From NCBI RefSeq assembly GCF_019636155.1, contig NZ_JAHBYB010000003.1:186001-250000 (forward strand): DNA of 64,000 bases, in the 5' to 3' direction. Shown one piece after another: positions 50,416 to 63,543 of the stretch (position 1 is the first letter of the stretch; every line of letters begins with the position of its first letter). Both the position numbers and the translations under genes were made by a program. The DNA comes from Brevundimonas sp. Lineage in GTDB: Bacteria > Pseudomonadota > Alphaproteobacteria > Caulobacterales > Caulobacteraceae. The notes under the pieces were generated by a model that did not search any database, was not told where the DNA came from, and saw nothing but the letters and a program-made list of their open reading frames with translations.

Positions 50416-51120
50416 ATGATTGACCGACCCGACAAGCGTCCGATCCCGTGGAGCGTGATCCTCGGCGTCCTGATCGGCTTTCCGCTGATCTTCTGGGCCT
50501 GGTCCCAACTGCTGCTGGACCGCGAACGGTTCAGCCTTCCGGGCGTCGATTTCTTCGTCGCCTTCTGGGCGGGGACGACGGTCGTCTATCTGCTGAAGAT
50601 CGCCGTGATCCGCCGGCTTCTGGCCGGGCGGGGCTGGACCTTGGCGGACGTCGGCCTGCCGGTGTCGAAACGGTCCATCGCGATCGGCGTCGGCGGTTAT
50701 CTGGTTCTGGCCCTGGCCCTGTTCGCCTTCGTCGAGGTCTCGGTCCGGGCCGTCGCCTTCGATCCGGAGAAGCTGGCGAACCTGCCCGGCCTCTATCCCG
50801 ACACGACGCTGAAACGGGCGGTCTTCCTCGTCATGGCCTTCGTCGCCGGCCTGGGAGAGGAACTGACCTATCGCGGCTTCGCCATCCGAGGCCTGGCCTC
50901 GCGCGGGATCAACGCCTGGCTGGCCATTCCGCTTGCGGCGGTCCCCTTCGTCTTCCAGCACGGCCTGAAATCGCTGGACCAGTTCTGGTGGTTCTTCGGC
51001 AGCGGCCTGGTCCTGGGCGTCATCTTCGTCGCGACGAAGCGGCTGTGGCCCGGAATCGTCCTGCACTGGCTGATCATCCTCTCGGCCATGCTGGGCGTCT
51101 TTTCCGCCATGGCGGCGTGA
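50416..51120 (+). CDS. CPBP family intramembrane metalloprotease
   Basis: A 234-residue membrane protein with about seven TM helices. The CPBP (Abi/CAAX-protease-like) motifs are present: GLGEELTYRGFAIRGL with the EE-x3-R motif, followed by FVFQH and a second H in the later TM (VLHWLII). Some members process peptides or act in immunity to bacteriocins, many are unassigned. Divergent from padR with a shared operator, so probably repressed by it. Confidence 0.87.
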   Translation: MIDRPDKRPIPWSVILGVLIGFPLIFWAWSQLLLDRERFSLPGVDFFVAFWAGTTVVYLLKIAVIRRLLAGRGWTLADVGLPVSKRSIAIGVGGYLVLALALFAFVEVSVRAVAFDPEKLANLPGLYPDTTLKRAVFLVMAFVAGLGEELTYRGFAIRGLASRGINAWLAIPLAAVPFVFQHGLKSLDQFWWFFGSGLVLGVIFVATKRLWPGIVLHWLIILSAMLGVFSAMAA

Positions 51121-51354
51121 GGTCTCACGCCTTCGTCGGGCCACGCCCTCGCCGCCGGCATCTGCTCCGGACCGTGATCATCATGGCGACAAGCCCCTCA
51201 TGGCGTGTTAGGTGCGGTTTCGTTTGCTCAACCGTGAGCATAAGTCCCGCCGCGAGCCCGCTCCGCCTTGTCCTTCTTCCATGCCGGTCCCGCGCCCCAG
51301 GCGAATGGCCCCCATTCCGGGGCCTTGAGGGATGGGCTGGCCCTCGCTGCGGGC
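51121..51354. other. Gene-poor interval before nadD
   Basis: About 230 bases with no convincing gene of their own. The distal part (from TTG 51268) is in frame with nadD and may encode an N-terminal extension. I see no intrinsic terminator for the CPBP gene and no recognised operator. proB and proA, which lie between obgE and nadD in many alphaproteobacteria, are missing here. Confidence 0.5.
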
Positions 51355-51921
51355 ATGAAGGTCGGCCTCTTCGGGGGGTCCTTCAATCCGGCCCACGACG
51401 GCCATTCCCATGTGGCCGAGACCGCCGTCCAGCGTCTCGATCTGGACCGGGTCGTCTGGCTGGTCTCGCCCCAGAACCCGCTCAAGGACAGCCGTCAGAC
51501 CGCGCCCCTGGCGCAGCGCATGGCCTCGGCCGAGACCTTCGCGCGCGGCCCCAATATGATCGTCTCGGACTTCGAAACCCGCGTCGGCACGACTTGGACC
51601 GTCGACACCCTGCGCGCCCTCAAACGCCGTCATCCCGGCGTGCATTTCGTCTGGCTGATGGGATCGGACAATCTGGAGAATTTCCACCGCTGGCGCGGCT
51701 GGACCGACATCATGCGGATGATGCCCGTGGCCGTCATCGCCCGGCCCGGCAGCCTCCTGGAAAGCCGCGCCGCCCCGGCCGCCAGACGCTTCGCCGCCCA
51801 CCGCATCTCGTCCAACGAAGCGCGTCTGTTGCCGACCATGGAGGCCCCGGCCTGGACCTATCTGACGGCGCCGCTTAACCCTCAGTCCTCGACCGCCCTG
51901 CGCCGGGCCGCCGCGAGGTGA
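51355..51921 (+). CDS. nadD: Nicotinate-nucleotide adenylyltransferase
   Basis: NAD biosynthesis enzyme joining nicotinate mononucleotide and AMP; 188 residues from ATG 51355. The nucleotidyltransferase motif VGLFGGSFNPAHDGHSHVAE (with H-x-G-H) is at the N-terminus, WLMGSDNLENFHRW in the middle and RRFAAHRISSNEAR and SSTALRRAAAR (ISST/R motif) at the end. The start is uncertain: the frame is open upstream to TTG 51268, with another TTG at 51325, and neither these nor ATG 51355 has a clear Shine-Dalgarno sequence. First of a nadD-rsfS-rlmH-envC cluster. Confidence 0.9.
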   Translation: MKVGLFGGSFNPAHDGHSHVAETAVQRLDLDRVVWLVSPQNPLKDSRQTAPLAQRMASAETFARGPNMIVSDFETRVGTTWTVDTLRALKRRHPGVHFVWLMGSDNLENFHRWRGWTDIMRMMPVAVIARPGSLLESRAAPAARRFAAHRISSNEARLLPTMEAPAWTYLTAPLNPQSSTALRRAAAR

Positions 51922-51977
51922 CCTGAGGGGCCGTTTGTGCTAGACAGCCGTTTCAGTAAGTCTTCCGGAGCCCTCAG

Positions 51978-52412
51978 CTGACCCCCCCGCCCGCGCCCCA
52001 AGCGCATGACGACGCCTCTTCCGCCGCCTCCCCGGGGCCGGAGGCCGACGCCCCTCTGCCGGTCGGCGACACGCCGCTGGAACAGGCCATTCTGAACAAG
52101 CTGGACGAGGACAAGGCCCAGGACATCGTCCTGATCGACCTGCGCGGCAAGTCGCCCATGTCCGACGCCATGATCGTGGCTTCCGGCCGGTCGCACCGCC
52201 ATGTCGGCGCCCTGGCCGACCACCTGCTGCGGACCCTGAAGGACCACGGCCTGGGCAAGGCGCGGGTCGAGGGCCTGCCGCACTGCGACTGGGTGCTGAT
52301 CGACGCCGGCGACGTGGTGATCCACCTGTTCCGGCCGGAAGTGCGCACCTTCTACAATATCGAGAAGATCTGGTCGGTCGACAGCGGCCACCGCATCGAC
52401 GCGCGGGCCTGA
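51978..52412 (+). CDS. rsfS: Ribosomal silencing factor RsfS, apparent CTG start
   Basis: Binds uL14 and blocks subunit joining under nutrient limitation. The conserved domain runs LEQAILNKLDEDKAQDIVLIDLRGK ... MIVASGRSHRHVGALADHLL ... GLPHCDWVLIDAGDVVIHLFRPEVRTFYNIEKIW. The first ATG in frame (52158) falls inside this domain and would remove its first strands. Upstream to the in-frame TAA at 51957 there is no ATG, GTG or TTG. CTG 51978 follows CGGAG by 7 bases and gives a 144-residue protein with a Pro/Ala-rich leader, so I take it as start. A sequencing error is the alternative. Confidence 0.85.
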   Translation: MTPPPAPQAHDDASSAASPGPEADAPLPVGDTPLEQAILNKLDEDKAQDIVLIDLRGKSPMSDAMIVASGRSHRHVGALADHLLRTLKDHGLGKARVEGLPHCDWVLIDAGDVVIHLFRPEVRTFYNIEKIWSVDSGHRIDARA

Positions 52413-52432
52413 CCCCAATCGTTTCGCGCGGC

Positions 52433-52587
52433 GCCCTCAAGCAGCGAACCGCCGCGCGGCGAGCGTTAGGGCAAGAAACAATGCCCGCCCTCAAACAGCG
52501 AGGCTCCGCGAGCCGAGCGGTAGGGCAAGAAACAATGCCCGCCCTCAAGCAGCGAGGCTCCGCGAGCCGAGCGGTAGGGCAAGGGTC
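52433..52587. repeat. Three tandem 54-base hairpin repeats before rlmH
   Basis: Copies at 52433-52486, 52487-52540 and 52541-52587 (the last shortened by 7). Units 2 and 3 are nearly identical; unit 1 diverges in the centre but keeps the pairing. Each unit folds: outer arms GCCCT/AGGGC and an inner GGCTC-CGC-GAGCC stem (CCGCC/GGCGG type in unit 1). Units end AAGAAACAATGCCC. A related single copy in opposite orientation is at 22870-22911. Confidence 0.88.
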
Positions 52588-52591
52588 ATGA
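52481..52591 (+). CDS. Possible 36-residue repeat peptide overlapping rlmH
   Basis: Because the repeat unit is a multiple of three, the tandem copies encode a frame made of MPALKQRGSASRAVGQET followed by a near copy ending GQGS. Its stop TGA overlaps the rlmH ATG (52588-52591) in the ATGA arrangement used for coupled translation. There is no clear Shine-Dalgarno before ATG 52481. It may simply be the translation of the repeat; low confidence as a gene. Confidence 0.25.
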   Translation: MPALKQRGSASRAVGQETMPALKQRGSASRAVGQGS

Positions 52592-53052
52592 GACTTTCGG
52601 TCGTCGCTATCGGCAAGCCTGGCCGCGGCCCTGAGGCGGAACTGGCCGACGACTACGCTCGGCGCGCCACCCTGGCTGGAAAGGCCCTGGGTCTCGGCCC
52701 GCTCGAGCTGATCGACCTGGATCCAAAGAAACCCGGTAAGGCGCCGGAGGCCGAGCTGATCCTGGCCGCCGCCGAGGGCGCGCACCTGATCGCCTGTGAC
52801 GAACGCGGCAGGACCTACGCCAGCCGCGCCTTCGCCGACCAGATCGCCCAGCTGCGCGACCGGGGCGAGCGGCGCCTGGTCTTCGCCATTGGCGGGGCGG
52901 ACGGACTGGACGAGAGCGTACGGCGGGCCGCCGCATCGACCCTGGCTTTCGGACCCCAGACCTGGCCCCACGCCCTGGCGCGGGCCATGCTGGCGGAACA
53001 GCTTTATCGGGCGGTGACCATCCTGGCCGGATCGCCCTATCATCGAGACTGA
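52588..53052 (+). CDS. rlmH: 23S rRNA pseudouridine(1915) N3-methyltransferase
   Basis: SPOUT methyltransferase of 154 residues acting on 70S ribosomes. Knot residues are clear: LSVVAIGKPGRGPEAELADDY at the N-terminus, LIACDERGRTYASRAFADQI, the SAM loop LVFAIGGADGLDES, and LAEQLYRAVTILAGSPYHRD at the C-terminus. Start ATG 52588 directly after the tandem repeats. Its TGA overlaps the next ATG at 53052. Confidence 0.97.
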   Translation: MRLSVVAIGKPGRGPEAELADDYARRATLAGKALGLGPLELIDLDPKKPGKAPEAELILAAAEGAHLIACDERGRTYASRAFADQIAQLRDRGERRLVFAIGGADGLDESVRRAAASTLAFGPQTWPHALARAMLAEQLYRAVTILAGSPYHRD

Positions 53053-54119
53053 TGCGCGGCCTGCTTCCCATTCTGATCCTGGCCCTGGCCGCCGGTCCGG
53101 CCGCCGGGCGCCAGACCGCCCCGTCCGAGACGCGCCGGCTTCAGGCCGAATATCGGGACGAGGCGGTGCGCGCCCGGCGACTGAGGGCCGAGGCGTCGGC
53201 GGCCGGGCGCGAGATCGCCGCCCTGGAGGACCAGCTGCGTCGCCTGCGGGCCCAGGCCGAGGGCGGCGATCTGCGTGTCCAGGCCCAACGCCAGCGGCTG
53301 GAGGAACTGACCGGGCGCGAGGCGGCCCTGCTGGCCCGGATGACCGACGAGCGCGCCCGCCAGGGACGGATGCTGACGGCCCTGCAGATGATGAGCCGCC
53401 GCCCGCCGCCGCCCCTGCTGATCCCGGCGGATCAGGCGGTGGACACGACCCGGGCGGCCATATTGCTGCGGGCCATGACGCCTCAGATCGAGGCCCGTGT
53501 CCGCGCCCTGCGCGCGCGCCAGGACGAGATCGCCCGGGTGCGGCGGCTGGCGGTCCTGTCAAGCGAGGCCCTGATCACCCTGGAAAGCGAACAGGGTGAT
53601 CGCCTGGCCGAGATCGAAACCCTGACCGCCCGCCGCCGCGCCCTGGCCACGGTGCTGAAGGCCGAGGCCGCCGCCGCCGCCCGCGCCGCCGCCGTGCTGG
53701 AGGCCCGCATCCGCGCCCTGGGCGGAGACGTTTCGGTTCCCGAGACGACCGATCCGGTCCCGACCGGCCTGCCCGGCGGCCTGACCCGCCTGGCCCCGCC
53801 CCTGGCCGGCGAACCGTCGCAGAGGTTCGGCGGCGGATCGGTCGGCTGGCGCTGGCGGGCCGACCGGCGCCAGGCCGCCGCCCCGGCCTCGGGTCGCGTT
53901 CTGCACGCCGGGCCGCTGAAGGGCTGGGGACAGGTGGTGATCCTGGACCTGGGGCCGGGCTGGCGCGCCGTGGTGGCCGGCCTGGACGCCCTGGAGGTCT
54001 CGGCTGGCGCCGATGTGCGCCAGGGCCAGACCCTGGGCCGCAGCGCCCAGGACGGCGAGATCTATTTCGAACTGCGCCGTGACGAACGGCCGGTCGATCC
54101 GGCCCCCTGGCTGGGCTGA
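53052..54119 (+). CDS. EnvC-like murein hydrolase activator
   Basis: A 355-residue exported protein. Signal peptide about 1-19, a long coiled coil (about 25-215, rich in Ala/Arg/Glu), and a C-terminal LytM/M23-like domain (about 255-350) with HAGPLKGWGQVVILDLGPGWRAVVAGLDALEV and GEIYFELRRDERPVDPAPWL. The zinc ligands of active LytM are incomplete, as in EnvC-type activators of amidases, so it probably regulates septal peptidoglycan cleavage. Overlaps rlmH by one base. Confidence 0.87.
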   Translation: MRGLLPILILALAAGPAAGRQTAPSETRRLQAEYRDEAVRARRLRAEASAAGREIAALEDQLRRLRAQAEGGDLRVQAQRQRLEELTGREAALLARMTDERARQGRMLTALQMMSRRPPPPLLIPADQAVDTTRAAILLRAMTPQIEARVRALRARQDEIARVRRLAVLSSEALITLESEQGDRLAEIETLTARRRALATVLKAEAAAAARAAAVLEARIRALGGDVSVPETTDPVPTGLPGGLTRLAPPLAGEPSQRFGGGSVGWRWRADRRQAAAPASGRVLHAGPLKGWGQVVILDLGPGWRAVVAGLDALEVSAGADVRQGQTLGRSAQDGEIYFELRRDERPVDPAPWLG

Positions 54120-54258
54120 GGCGCCGTCTGGGGGGATTCCCCTTTCCTTCCTCCGGTGACGCTGTTTTTATCGCCCCCGCGCGTCTCGGCCACGATTCAG
54201 CCGCGGGGGCGCGCCCAGATGCCGATGTCGGCCCCGCCGGGCCCAAGAAAGAGAGAGC

Positions 54259-55623
<1,365 letters not shown>

Positions 55624-55718
55624 GCCCTTACCGCCCCTTAGGTGGTGAACGCAGCGTTAGGCTTTCTTAACCGGCCGGCGGCACACTGGCCTGGCAAGAG
55701 GTCCGTCCGACGCCCGCC

Positions 55719-56921
55719 ATGTTCGCCAAACGCCAGTCCGCCCTCGCCGCCGCCGCCGGCGCCCCGCCCCGCGCCAGGGGCCCGGTCATGCCCATGAACG
55801 CCCTGAGGACCCTGGCGCGCAAGCCGCCGGTCCTGGTGGGGGCGGCGGGCCTGTTCCTGCTGGCCGCCGCCGCCCTGTTCCTGGTCGTCCTGGGCGACCC
55901 CCGCGCCGGCGCCCCGTCCGCCCGCGTCAGCCTGAAGCGGCCCGCGGCGGCCCAGACCCCGGCGCCGACCGGCTTCGACGCCTTCTCGATGGGGGCCATG
56001 GACCTGTATCAGGACCTGACCGGGACCGCCGACGACGGCCTGGGCGAGGCCGCGTCGGGAGAGGCGCTGATCACCCTGCCCGACGGCGCCACCATCGCCG
56101 GGGGCGCCCCGGTCGCCGCCCCGCGCCACGCCGCGTCTCCCCTGCCGGCCGCGCCCATCTCGGGTCTCAGCCAGCCGGGACCGAACGGCGCCCTGCCGAC
56201 CATCGCGCCGGACGGCCGCACCCCGGCGGTGGCCTACGCCCGGCCCTTCCGCTCGAACGGCAGGCCGCGCGTGGCCCTGATCGTCGGCGGACTGGGGCTG
56301 AACGCCGTCACCACCCGCGCCGCCATCGAACGCCTGCCGCCCGAGGTGACCCTGAGTTTCGTGCCCTATGCCGAGGGACTGCAGGGCTGGATCGACCTGG
56401 CCCGGGCCCAGGGGCACGAGGTGCTGATCGAGATTCCGATGGAGCCGACCGGTTATCCCGACACGGTCGATCCGGGGCCACAGACCCTGCTGGCCGCCTC
56501 CACGCCCGATGAGATCCAGGCCCGGATGACCTGGCTGCTGGGCCGGGCGACGGGATATTTCGGCGTGACCAACTATCTGGGCGACCGGTTCGCCCCGTCG
56601 GACGCGGGGATGAACGCCTTCCTGGCCGTGCTGCGCCAGCGCGGCCTGGCCTTCCTGGACGACGGCTCCATGCGGCGCCGCCCCGGCGCCTTCGCCCGCG
56701 CCAGCGCCGACCGCATCGTGGATGAGACCCAGACCCCCGCCGCCATCATGGGCCAGCTGAACGCCCTGGAGGCCGCCGCCAAGACCCGCGGCCAGGCCCT
56801 GGGGACCGGCTTCAGCTATCCGGTCACGGTCGAGGCCGCCGCCCGCTGGACCGCCGGACTGGAGGCGCGCGGCCTGCAACTGGCCCCCGCCTCGGCCATC
56901 GCCGCGCGACCTGGGCGCTAA
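55719..56921 (+). CDS. Divergent polysaccharide deacetylase (YibQ-like)
   Basis: A 400-residue protein with one N-terminal TM helix (about 36-58), a Pro/Ala/Gly-rich linker (about 60-180) and a divergent polysaccharide-deacetylase barrel (about 185-395) beginning RVALIVGGLGLNAVTTRAAIERLPPEVTLSFVPYAEGL, with EIPMEPTGYPDTVDPGPQTLL and FLDDGSMRRRPGAFARA. YibQ proteins sit beside envC/ctpA in many proteobacteria and are linked to cell-wall processing, but no activity is shown. ATG 55719; internal ATGs at 55788 and 55794 are possible. Confidence 0.87.
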   Translation: MFAKRQSALAAAAGAPPRARGPVMPMNALRTLARKPPVLVGAAGLFLLAAAALFLVVLGDPRAGAPSARVSLKRPAAAQTPAPTGFDAFSMGAMDLYQDLTGTADDGLGEAASGEALITLPDGATIAGGAPVAAPRHAASPLPAAPISGLSQPGPNGALPTIAPDGRTPAVAYARPFRSNGRPRVALIVGGLGLNAVTTRAAIERLPPEVTLSFVPYAEGLQGWIDLARAQGHEVLIEIPMEPTGYPDTVDPGPQTLLAASTPDEIQARMTWLLGRATGYFGVTNYLGDRFAPSDAGMNAFLAVLRQRGLAFLDDGSMRRRPGAFARASADRIVDETQTPAAIMGQLNALEAAAKTRGQALGTGFSYPVTVEAAARWTAGLEARGLQLAPASAIAARPGR

Positions 56922-56925
56922 GCGC

Positions 56926-57038
56926 AGTGGCGAGTGGCGAGTGGCGAGGGTAGCCACGCCGCCCTTTCAGCCGTCAACAGCCAGGATCTGACCGCACCTC
57001 GATCTTGACTCACCCCTCGCCACTCGCCACTCGCCACT
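56926..57038. repeat. Perfect 25-bp inverted repeat of 7-mers with 63-base centre
   Basis: Left arm 56926-56950 is built from tandem GTGGCGA 7-mers; right arm 57014-57038 is its exact reverse complement. The 63-base centre carries no gene. The element fills the whole gap between yibQ (stop 56921) and rppH (start 57042). It may be a non-autonomous mobile palindrome or a long mRNA hairpin. Confidence 0.85.
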
Positions 57039-57041
57039 TCC

Positions 57042-57527
57042 ATGGACCTCTCCCGCCATCGCCCCAACGTCGGCGTCGTCCTGTTCAACCGCCAGGGCCG
57101 GGTCTGGTATGGGCGGCGCGCCGGGACGCCGGGACCGCACAACTGGCAGTTCCCCCAGGGAGGCGTTGATGAGGGCGAGGATTTCAAGGCCGCCGCCCGG
57201 CGCGAACTGTTCGAGGAGACGGGGATCCGCTCGGCCGAACTTCTGGCCGCGACGCCCGGTTGGATCGCCTATGACTTCCCGCCCGAACTCGAGGGCCGGA
57301 AGATCGCGCGCGGCTGGCGCGGGCAGAAGCAGAAATGGTTCGCCTACGGCTTCACCGGCGAGGAGACGGAGATCGACCTGGAGGCCCACGGAGAGATCGA
57401 GTTCGACGCCTGGCGCTGGGGCCGGCTGGACGAGGCCTGCGACCTGATCGTGCCGTTCAAGCGCCCGGCCTATGAACAGGTGGTCGCCGCTTTCTCGGGC
57501 CTGGCTGGCATGCTGGCGGGCGGATAG
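57042..57527 (+). CDS. rppH: RNA pyrophosphohydrolase
   Basis: Nudix hydrolase of 161 residues that removes pyrophosphate from 5' triphosphate mRNA and so starts decay. The Nudix box GGVDEGEDFKAAARRELFEE is intact; PNVGVVLFNRQGRVWYGRRAGTPGPHNWQFPQ precedes it and GQKQKWFAYGFTGEETEIDL follows, as in RppH/NudH. ATG 57042 lies 3 bases from the inverted repeat. Confidence 0.93.
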   Translation: MDLSRHRPNVGVVLFNRQGRVWYGRRAGTPGPHNWQFPQGGVDEGEDFKAAARRELFEETGIRSAELLAATPGWIAYDFPPELEGRKIARGWRGQKQKWFAYGFTGEETEIDLEAHGEIEFDAWRWGRLDEACDLIVPFKRPAYEQVVAAFSGLAGMLAGG

Positions 57528-57553
57528 ACGGCGACCGTCAGGACGGCCCGCCG

Positions 57554-57877
57554 TCAGTGGCCGTCGCCGGACAGTTTCATCAGCACCAGGCCCGAGACGA
57601 TCAGCACCGCCGCCGCCACCCGCATCACCGTGACCTGTTCGCCCAGGACCACGATCCCCACGACAAAGGCGCCGACCGCCCCGATGCCGGTCCAGACCGT
57701 ATAGGCCGTGCCCAGGGGCAGGCTCTTCATCGCCACCGACAGCAGGCCGAAGCTGACGAACATGAAGGCGAAGGTGGCCACCGTCGGCCACAGGCGGGTG
57801 AAGCCGTCCGACTGTTTCATCAGAAACGCCCAGACGACCTCGAACAGGCCGGCGAGAACAACGAGAATCCAGGCCAT
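57554..57877 (-). CDS. sugE: SMR family transporter, Gdx/SugE type
   Basis: A 107-residue, four-TM dual-topology small multidrug-resistance protein. WILVVLAGLFEVVWAFLMKQSDGFTRLWP carries the essential Glu14-type residue, and YTVWTGIGAVGAFVVGIVVLGEQ is the SugE/Gdx signature; Gdx members export guanidinium. ATG 57877 has AAGGAGG, partly inside a hairpin. Downstream of ynfA with a 115-bp structured leader. Guanidinium specificity is inferred from family resemblance. Confidence 0.88.
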   Translation of the reverse strand: MAWILVVLAGLFEVVWAFLMKQSDGFTRLWPTVATFAFMFVSFGLLSVAMKSLPLGTAYTVWTGIGAVGAFVVGIVVLGEQVTVMRVAAAVLIVSGLVLMKLSGDGH

Positions 57878-57956
57878 GGGTCGGCCCTCCTTGCAAAGGG
57901 CCGGGCCGTCCCGGACTTGGTCCCGCACGGTTGGCGGGAGCGAGGACGTGGCCTCG
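57878..57956 (-). promoter_or_regulatory. Structured leader of the SMR exporter gene
   Basis: On the minus strand three hairpins precede the start: CGAGG/CCTCG (57956-57941), CCCGC/GCGGG (57938-57922) and CCGGG-ACGG-CCCGG (57914-57901). A fourth (GGCCCT 57902-57897 with AGGGCC 57888-57883) would sequester the Shine-Dalgarno AAGGAGG and overlaps the ACGG hairpin by two bases, so the two are partly exclusive. An ACGR tetraloop is the hallmark of guanidine-II riboswitches, but those have two such loops and only one is seen. Confidence 0.4.
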
Positions 57957-57992
57957 TCTTTCAGCGGCTATCTAAGGCGTCGGCCGTGGGCG

Positions 57993-58316
57993 TCAAGCGC
58001 CGCGCGGGCCAAACAGGATGATGGCGGCCCCGGCCAGGCAGACGCCGGCGCCCAGCAGGTCCCACCGGTCCGGCGTGCGATGCTCGACCAGCCACAGCCA
58101 GGCCAGGGAGGCGGCGATATAGACCCCGCCATAGGCGGCGAAGGCGCGACCCGCCGCATCCGCCTCGACCCGCGTCAGCAGAACCGCGAACAGGACCAGG
58201 AACAGAACCCCCGGCGCGATCCACCAGGGCGACCGGTCCAGCCGCAGCCAGGCCCAGAAGGCGAAACAGCCGGCGATCTCGGCGACCGCCGCCAGGATGT
58301 AGAACAGGGCGGTCAT
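57993..58316 (-). CDS. YnfA family membrane protein
   Basis: A 107-residue UPF0060/YnfA protein with four predicted TM helices, related to SMR transporters. Conserved: [51 protein letters not shown] and [18 protein letters not shown]. Starts 20 bp after the atpC stop, so it may be a read-through part of the ATP synthase transcript; sugE follows. Two small drug/metabolite exporters in a row. Confidence 0.9.
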   Translation of the reverse strand: MTALFYILAAVAEIAGCFAFWAWLRLDRSPWWIAPGVLFLVLFAVLLTRVEADAAGRAFAAYGGVYIAASLAWLWLVEHRTPDRWDLLGAGVCLAGAAIILFGPRGA

Positions 58317-58336
58317 CCGCGCCGCCCGCTCCGGCC

Positions 58337-58606
58337 TCAGTCGGCCGCGACTTCGGCGGCCTGTTCGGCCAGGATGGTCAGGCCCGCCGGGGTCACGTCG
58401 GCGAACCCGCCGTGCACCTCGAACCGGCGGCGTGAACCGCCGTCCATGACCGTCACCACGCCTTCGCGCAGGGCGGTCATGAAGGGGGCGTGGTCTGCCA
58501 GGACGCCGAAATCGCCCTCGGCGCCGGGCGCATCCACCTGATCCACGAGGCCCGAAAAGACCTCGCGTTCAGGCGACACCAGCGAAAAGTTCAGCTTGCC
58601 AGCCAT
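58337..58606 (-). CDS. atpC: ATP synthase F1 epsilon subunit
   Basis: An 89-residue epsilon subunit of the short type, holding the beta-sandwich ([42 protein letters not shown] and [19 protein letters not shown]) but not the C-terminal inhibitory helices. Its stop is followed by ynfA; atpD ends 4 bp upstream. Inhibition of ATP hydrolysis in alphaproteobacteria is instead attributed to zeta subunits. Confidence 0.94.
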   Translation of the reverse strand: MAGKLNFSLVSPEREVFSGLVDQVDAPGAEGDFGVLADHAPFMTALREGVVTVMDGGSRRRFEVHGGFADVTPAGLTILAEQAAEVAAD

Positions 58607-58609
58607 GGA

Positions 58610-61088
<2,479 letters not shown>

Positions 61089-61122
61089 CCGGCGCTACTC
61101 TCGCTTCTCGGTCAGATCAGGC

Positions 61123-62691
<1,569 letters not shown>

Positions 62692-62725
62692 TCAGGCGCG
62701 CCGCATTCTTGTTGTCGGCGCGTGC

Positions 62726-63280
62726 TTACGCACGCTTGAGGGCGAACTTCATCTGGTCGAGCTTGGTCTTCAGCGAGGCGTCGAACAGCTTCGAGCCGAC
62801 CTTGACCTTCAGGCCGCCCAGGATCGACGGATCGACGCGGACGGTGGTTTCGGGGTCCTTGCCCAGCGCCGTGCGCAGGGCCGACTGGATCGACTTCAGC
62901 TGGGCGGCGCTCAGGGCCTGGGCCGACACGACCTCGGCGGCCACCACGCCCGTCTTCTTGGCATACAGGGCCTCGAAGGCGGCGATGACGGCGGTCAGGT
63001 CGCGCGCGCGGCCGTTGGCGGCCAGCAGGCCGAGGAATTTCTTGGTCGTGCCGTTGAATTTCGCCTTGTCGGCGATGGCGGTCAGGCCCTTGGCCTGATC
63101 GTCCGATGCGATGACCGGCGAGGTCAGCAGGCGGCGCAGGTCCGCGCTCTCCCCGAAGGCGGCGCGCAGCGACTTCAGGTCGGCCCGCACGGCCTCCAGC
63201 GCCTTGGTCTCGTCAGCGAGGTCGAACAGCGCCTGTGCATAGCGCTCGCCGACTTCCGTCGTCCTGAAATCGTCAGCCAC
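62726..63280 (-). CDS. atpH: ATP synthase F1 delta subunit
   Basis: Peripheral stalk (OSCP-type) subunit, 184 residues from GTG 63280. [31 protein letters not shown] (N-terminal helical bundle) and the C-terminal [35 protein letters not shown] are diagnostic. GTG 63280 gives the normal N-terminus ([11 protein letters not shown]), better than ATG 63442, which would add an unrelated leader. First gene of atpHAGDC; F0 genes must be elsewhere, as usual for the group. Confidence 0.93.
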   Translation of the reverse strand: MADDFRTTEVGERYAQALFDLADETKALEAVRADLKSLRAAFGESADLRRLLTSPVIASDDQAKGLTAIADKAKFNGTTKKFLGLLAANGRARDLTAVIAAFEALYAKKTGVVAAEVVSAQALSAAQLKSIQSALRTALGKDPETTVRVDPSILGGLKVKVGSKLFDASLKTKLDQMKFALKRA

Positions 63281-63543
63281 AGATATAATGTCCGCGCGGT
63301 TAGCGTTCCATCGTGATCGAAGCGAACTCTCGCTGCGACCAAAGGCTTGAAATGCTTGCAGAAAGCATACCGGAGACATGTCTTGCGATATGTCATCTGG
63401 CGAAGCCGGGCGCCGGATAGCACCTATCCCCCCAAACCGCAACCGAGGCGGCAGGCCGCACCCCGTGCGGATTGCGGCCTAAGAAACCGCAACGCTAGAA
63501 GCGCATTTAGGCAATCGCCGCCTGATCGAACCCCGGGACATTC
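63281..63543. other. Divergent intergenic region of atpHAGDC and terC
   Basis: About 260 bases that should hold the ATP synthase operon promoter (reading left) and the terC promoter (reading right). It is more AT-rich near 63281-63400 and contains an imperfect dyad GACAT...ATGTC around 63375-63392. No exact EcfG motif or CtrA TTAA-n7-TTAA pair was found. I see no gene in it. Confidence 0.5.

Noticed and set aside
52433-52587. CRISPR-like array
   Set aside because: Repeats are directly adjacent 54-base units with no unique spacers, so this is a tandem hairpin repeat.
55651-55671. Possible CtrA site (TTAG ... TTAA) upstream of yibQ
   Set aside because: Half-sites are separated by 6, not 7, bases and one half-site deviates; not enough to call.
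57878-57992. Definite guanidine riboswitch
   Set aside because: Guanidine-I and -III core motifs are absent and only one ACGR hairpin of the guanidine-II pair is seen; kept only as a structured leader.
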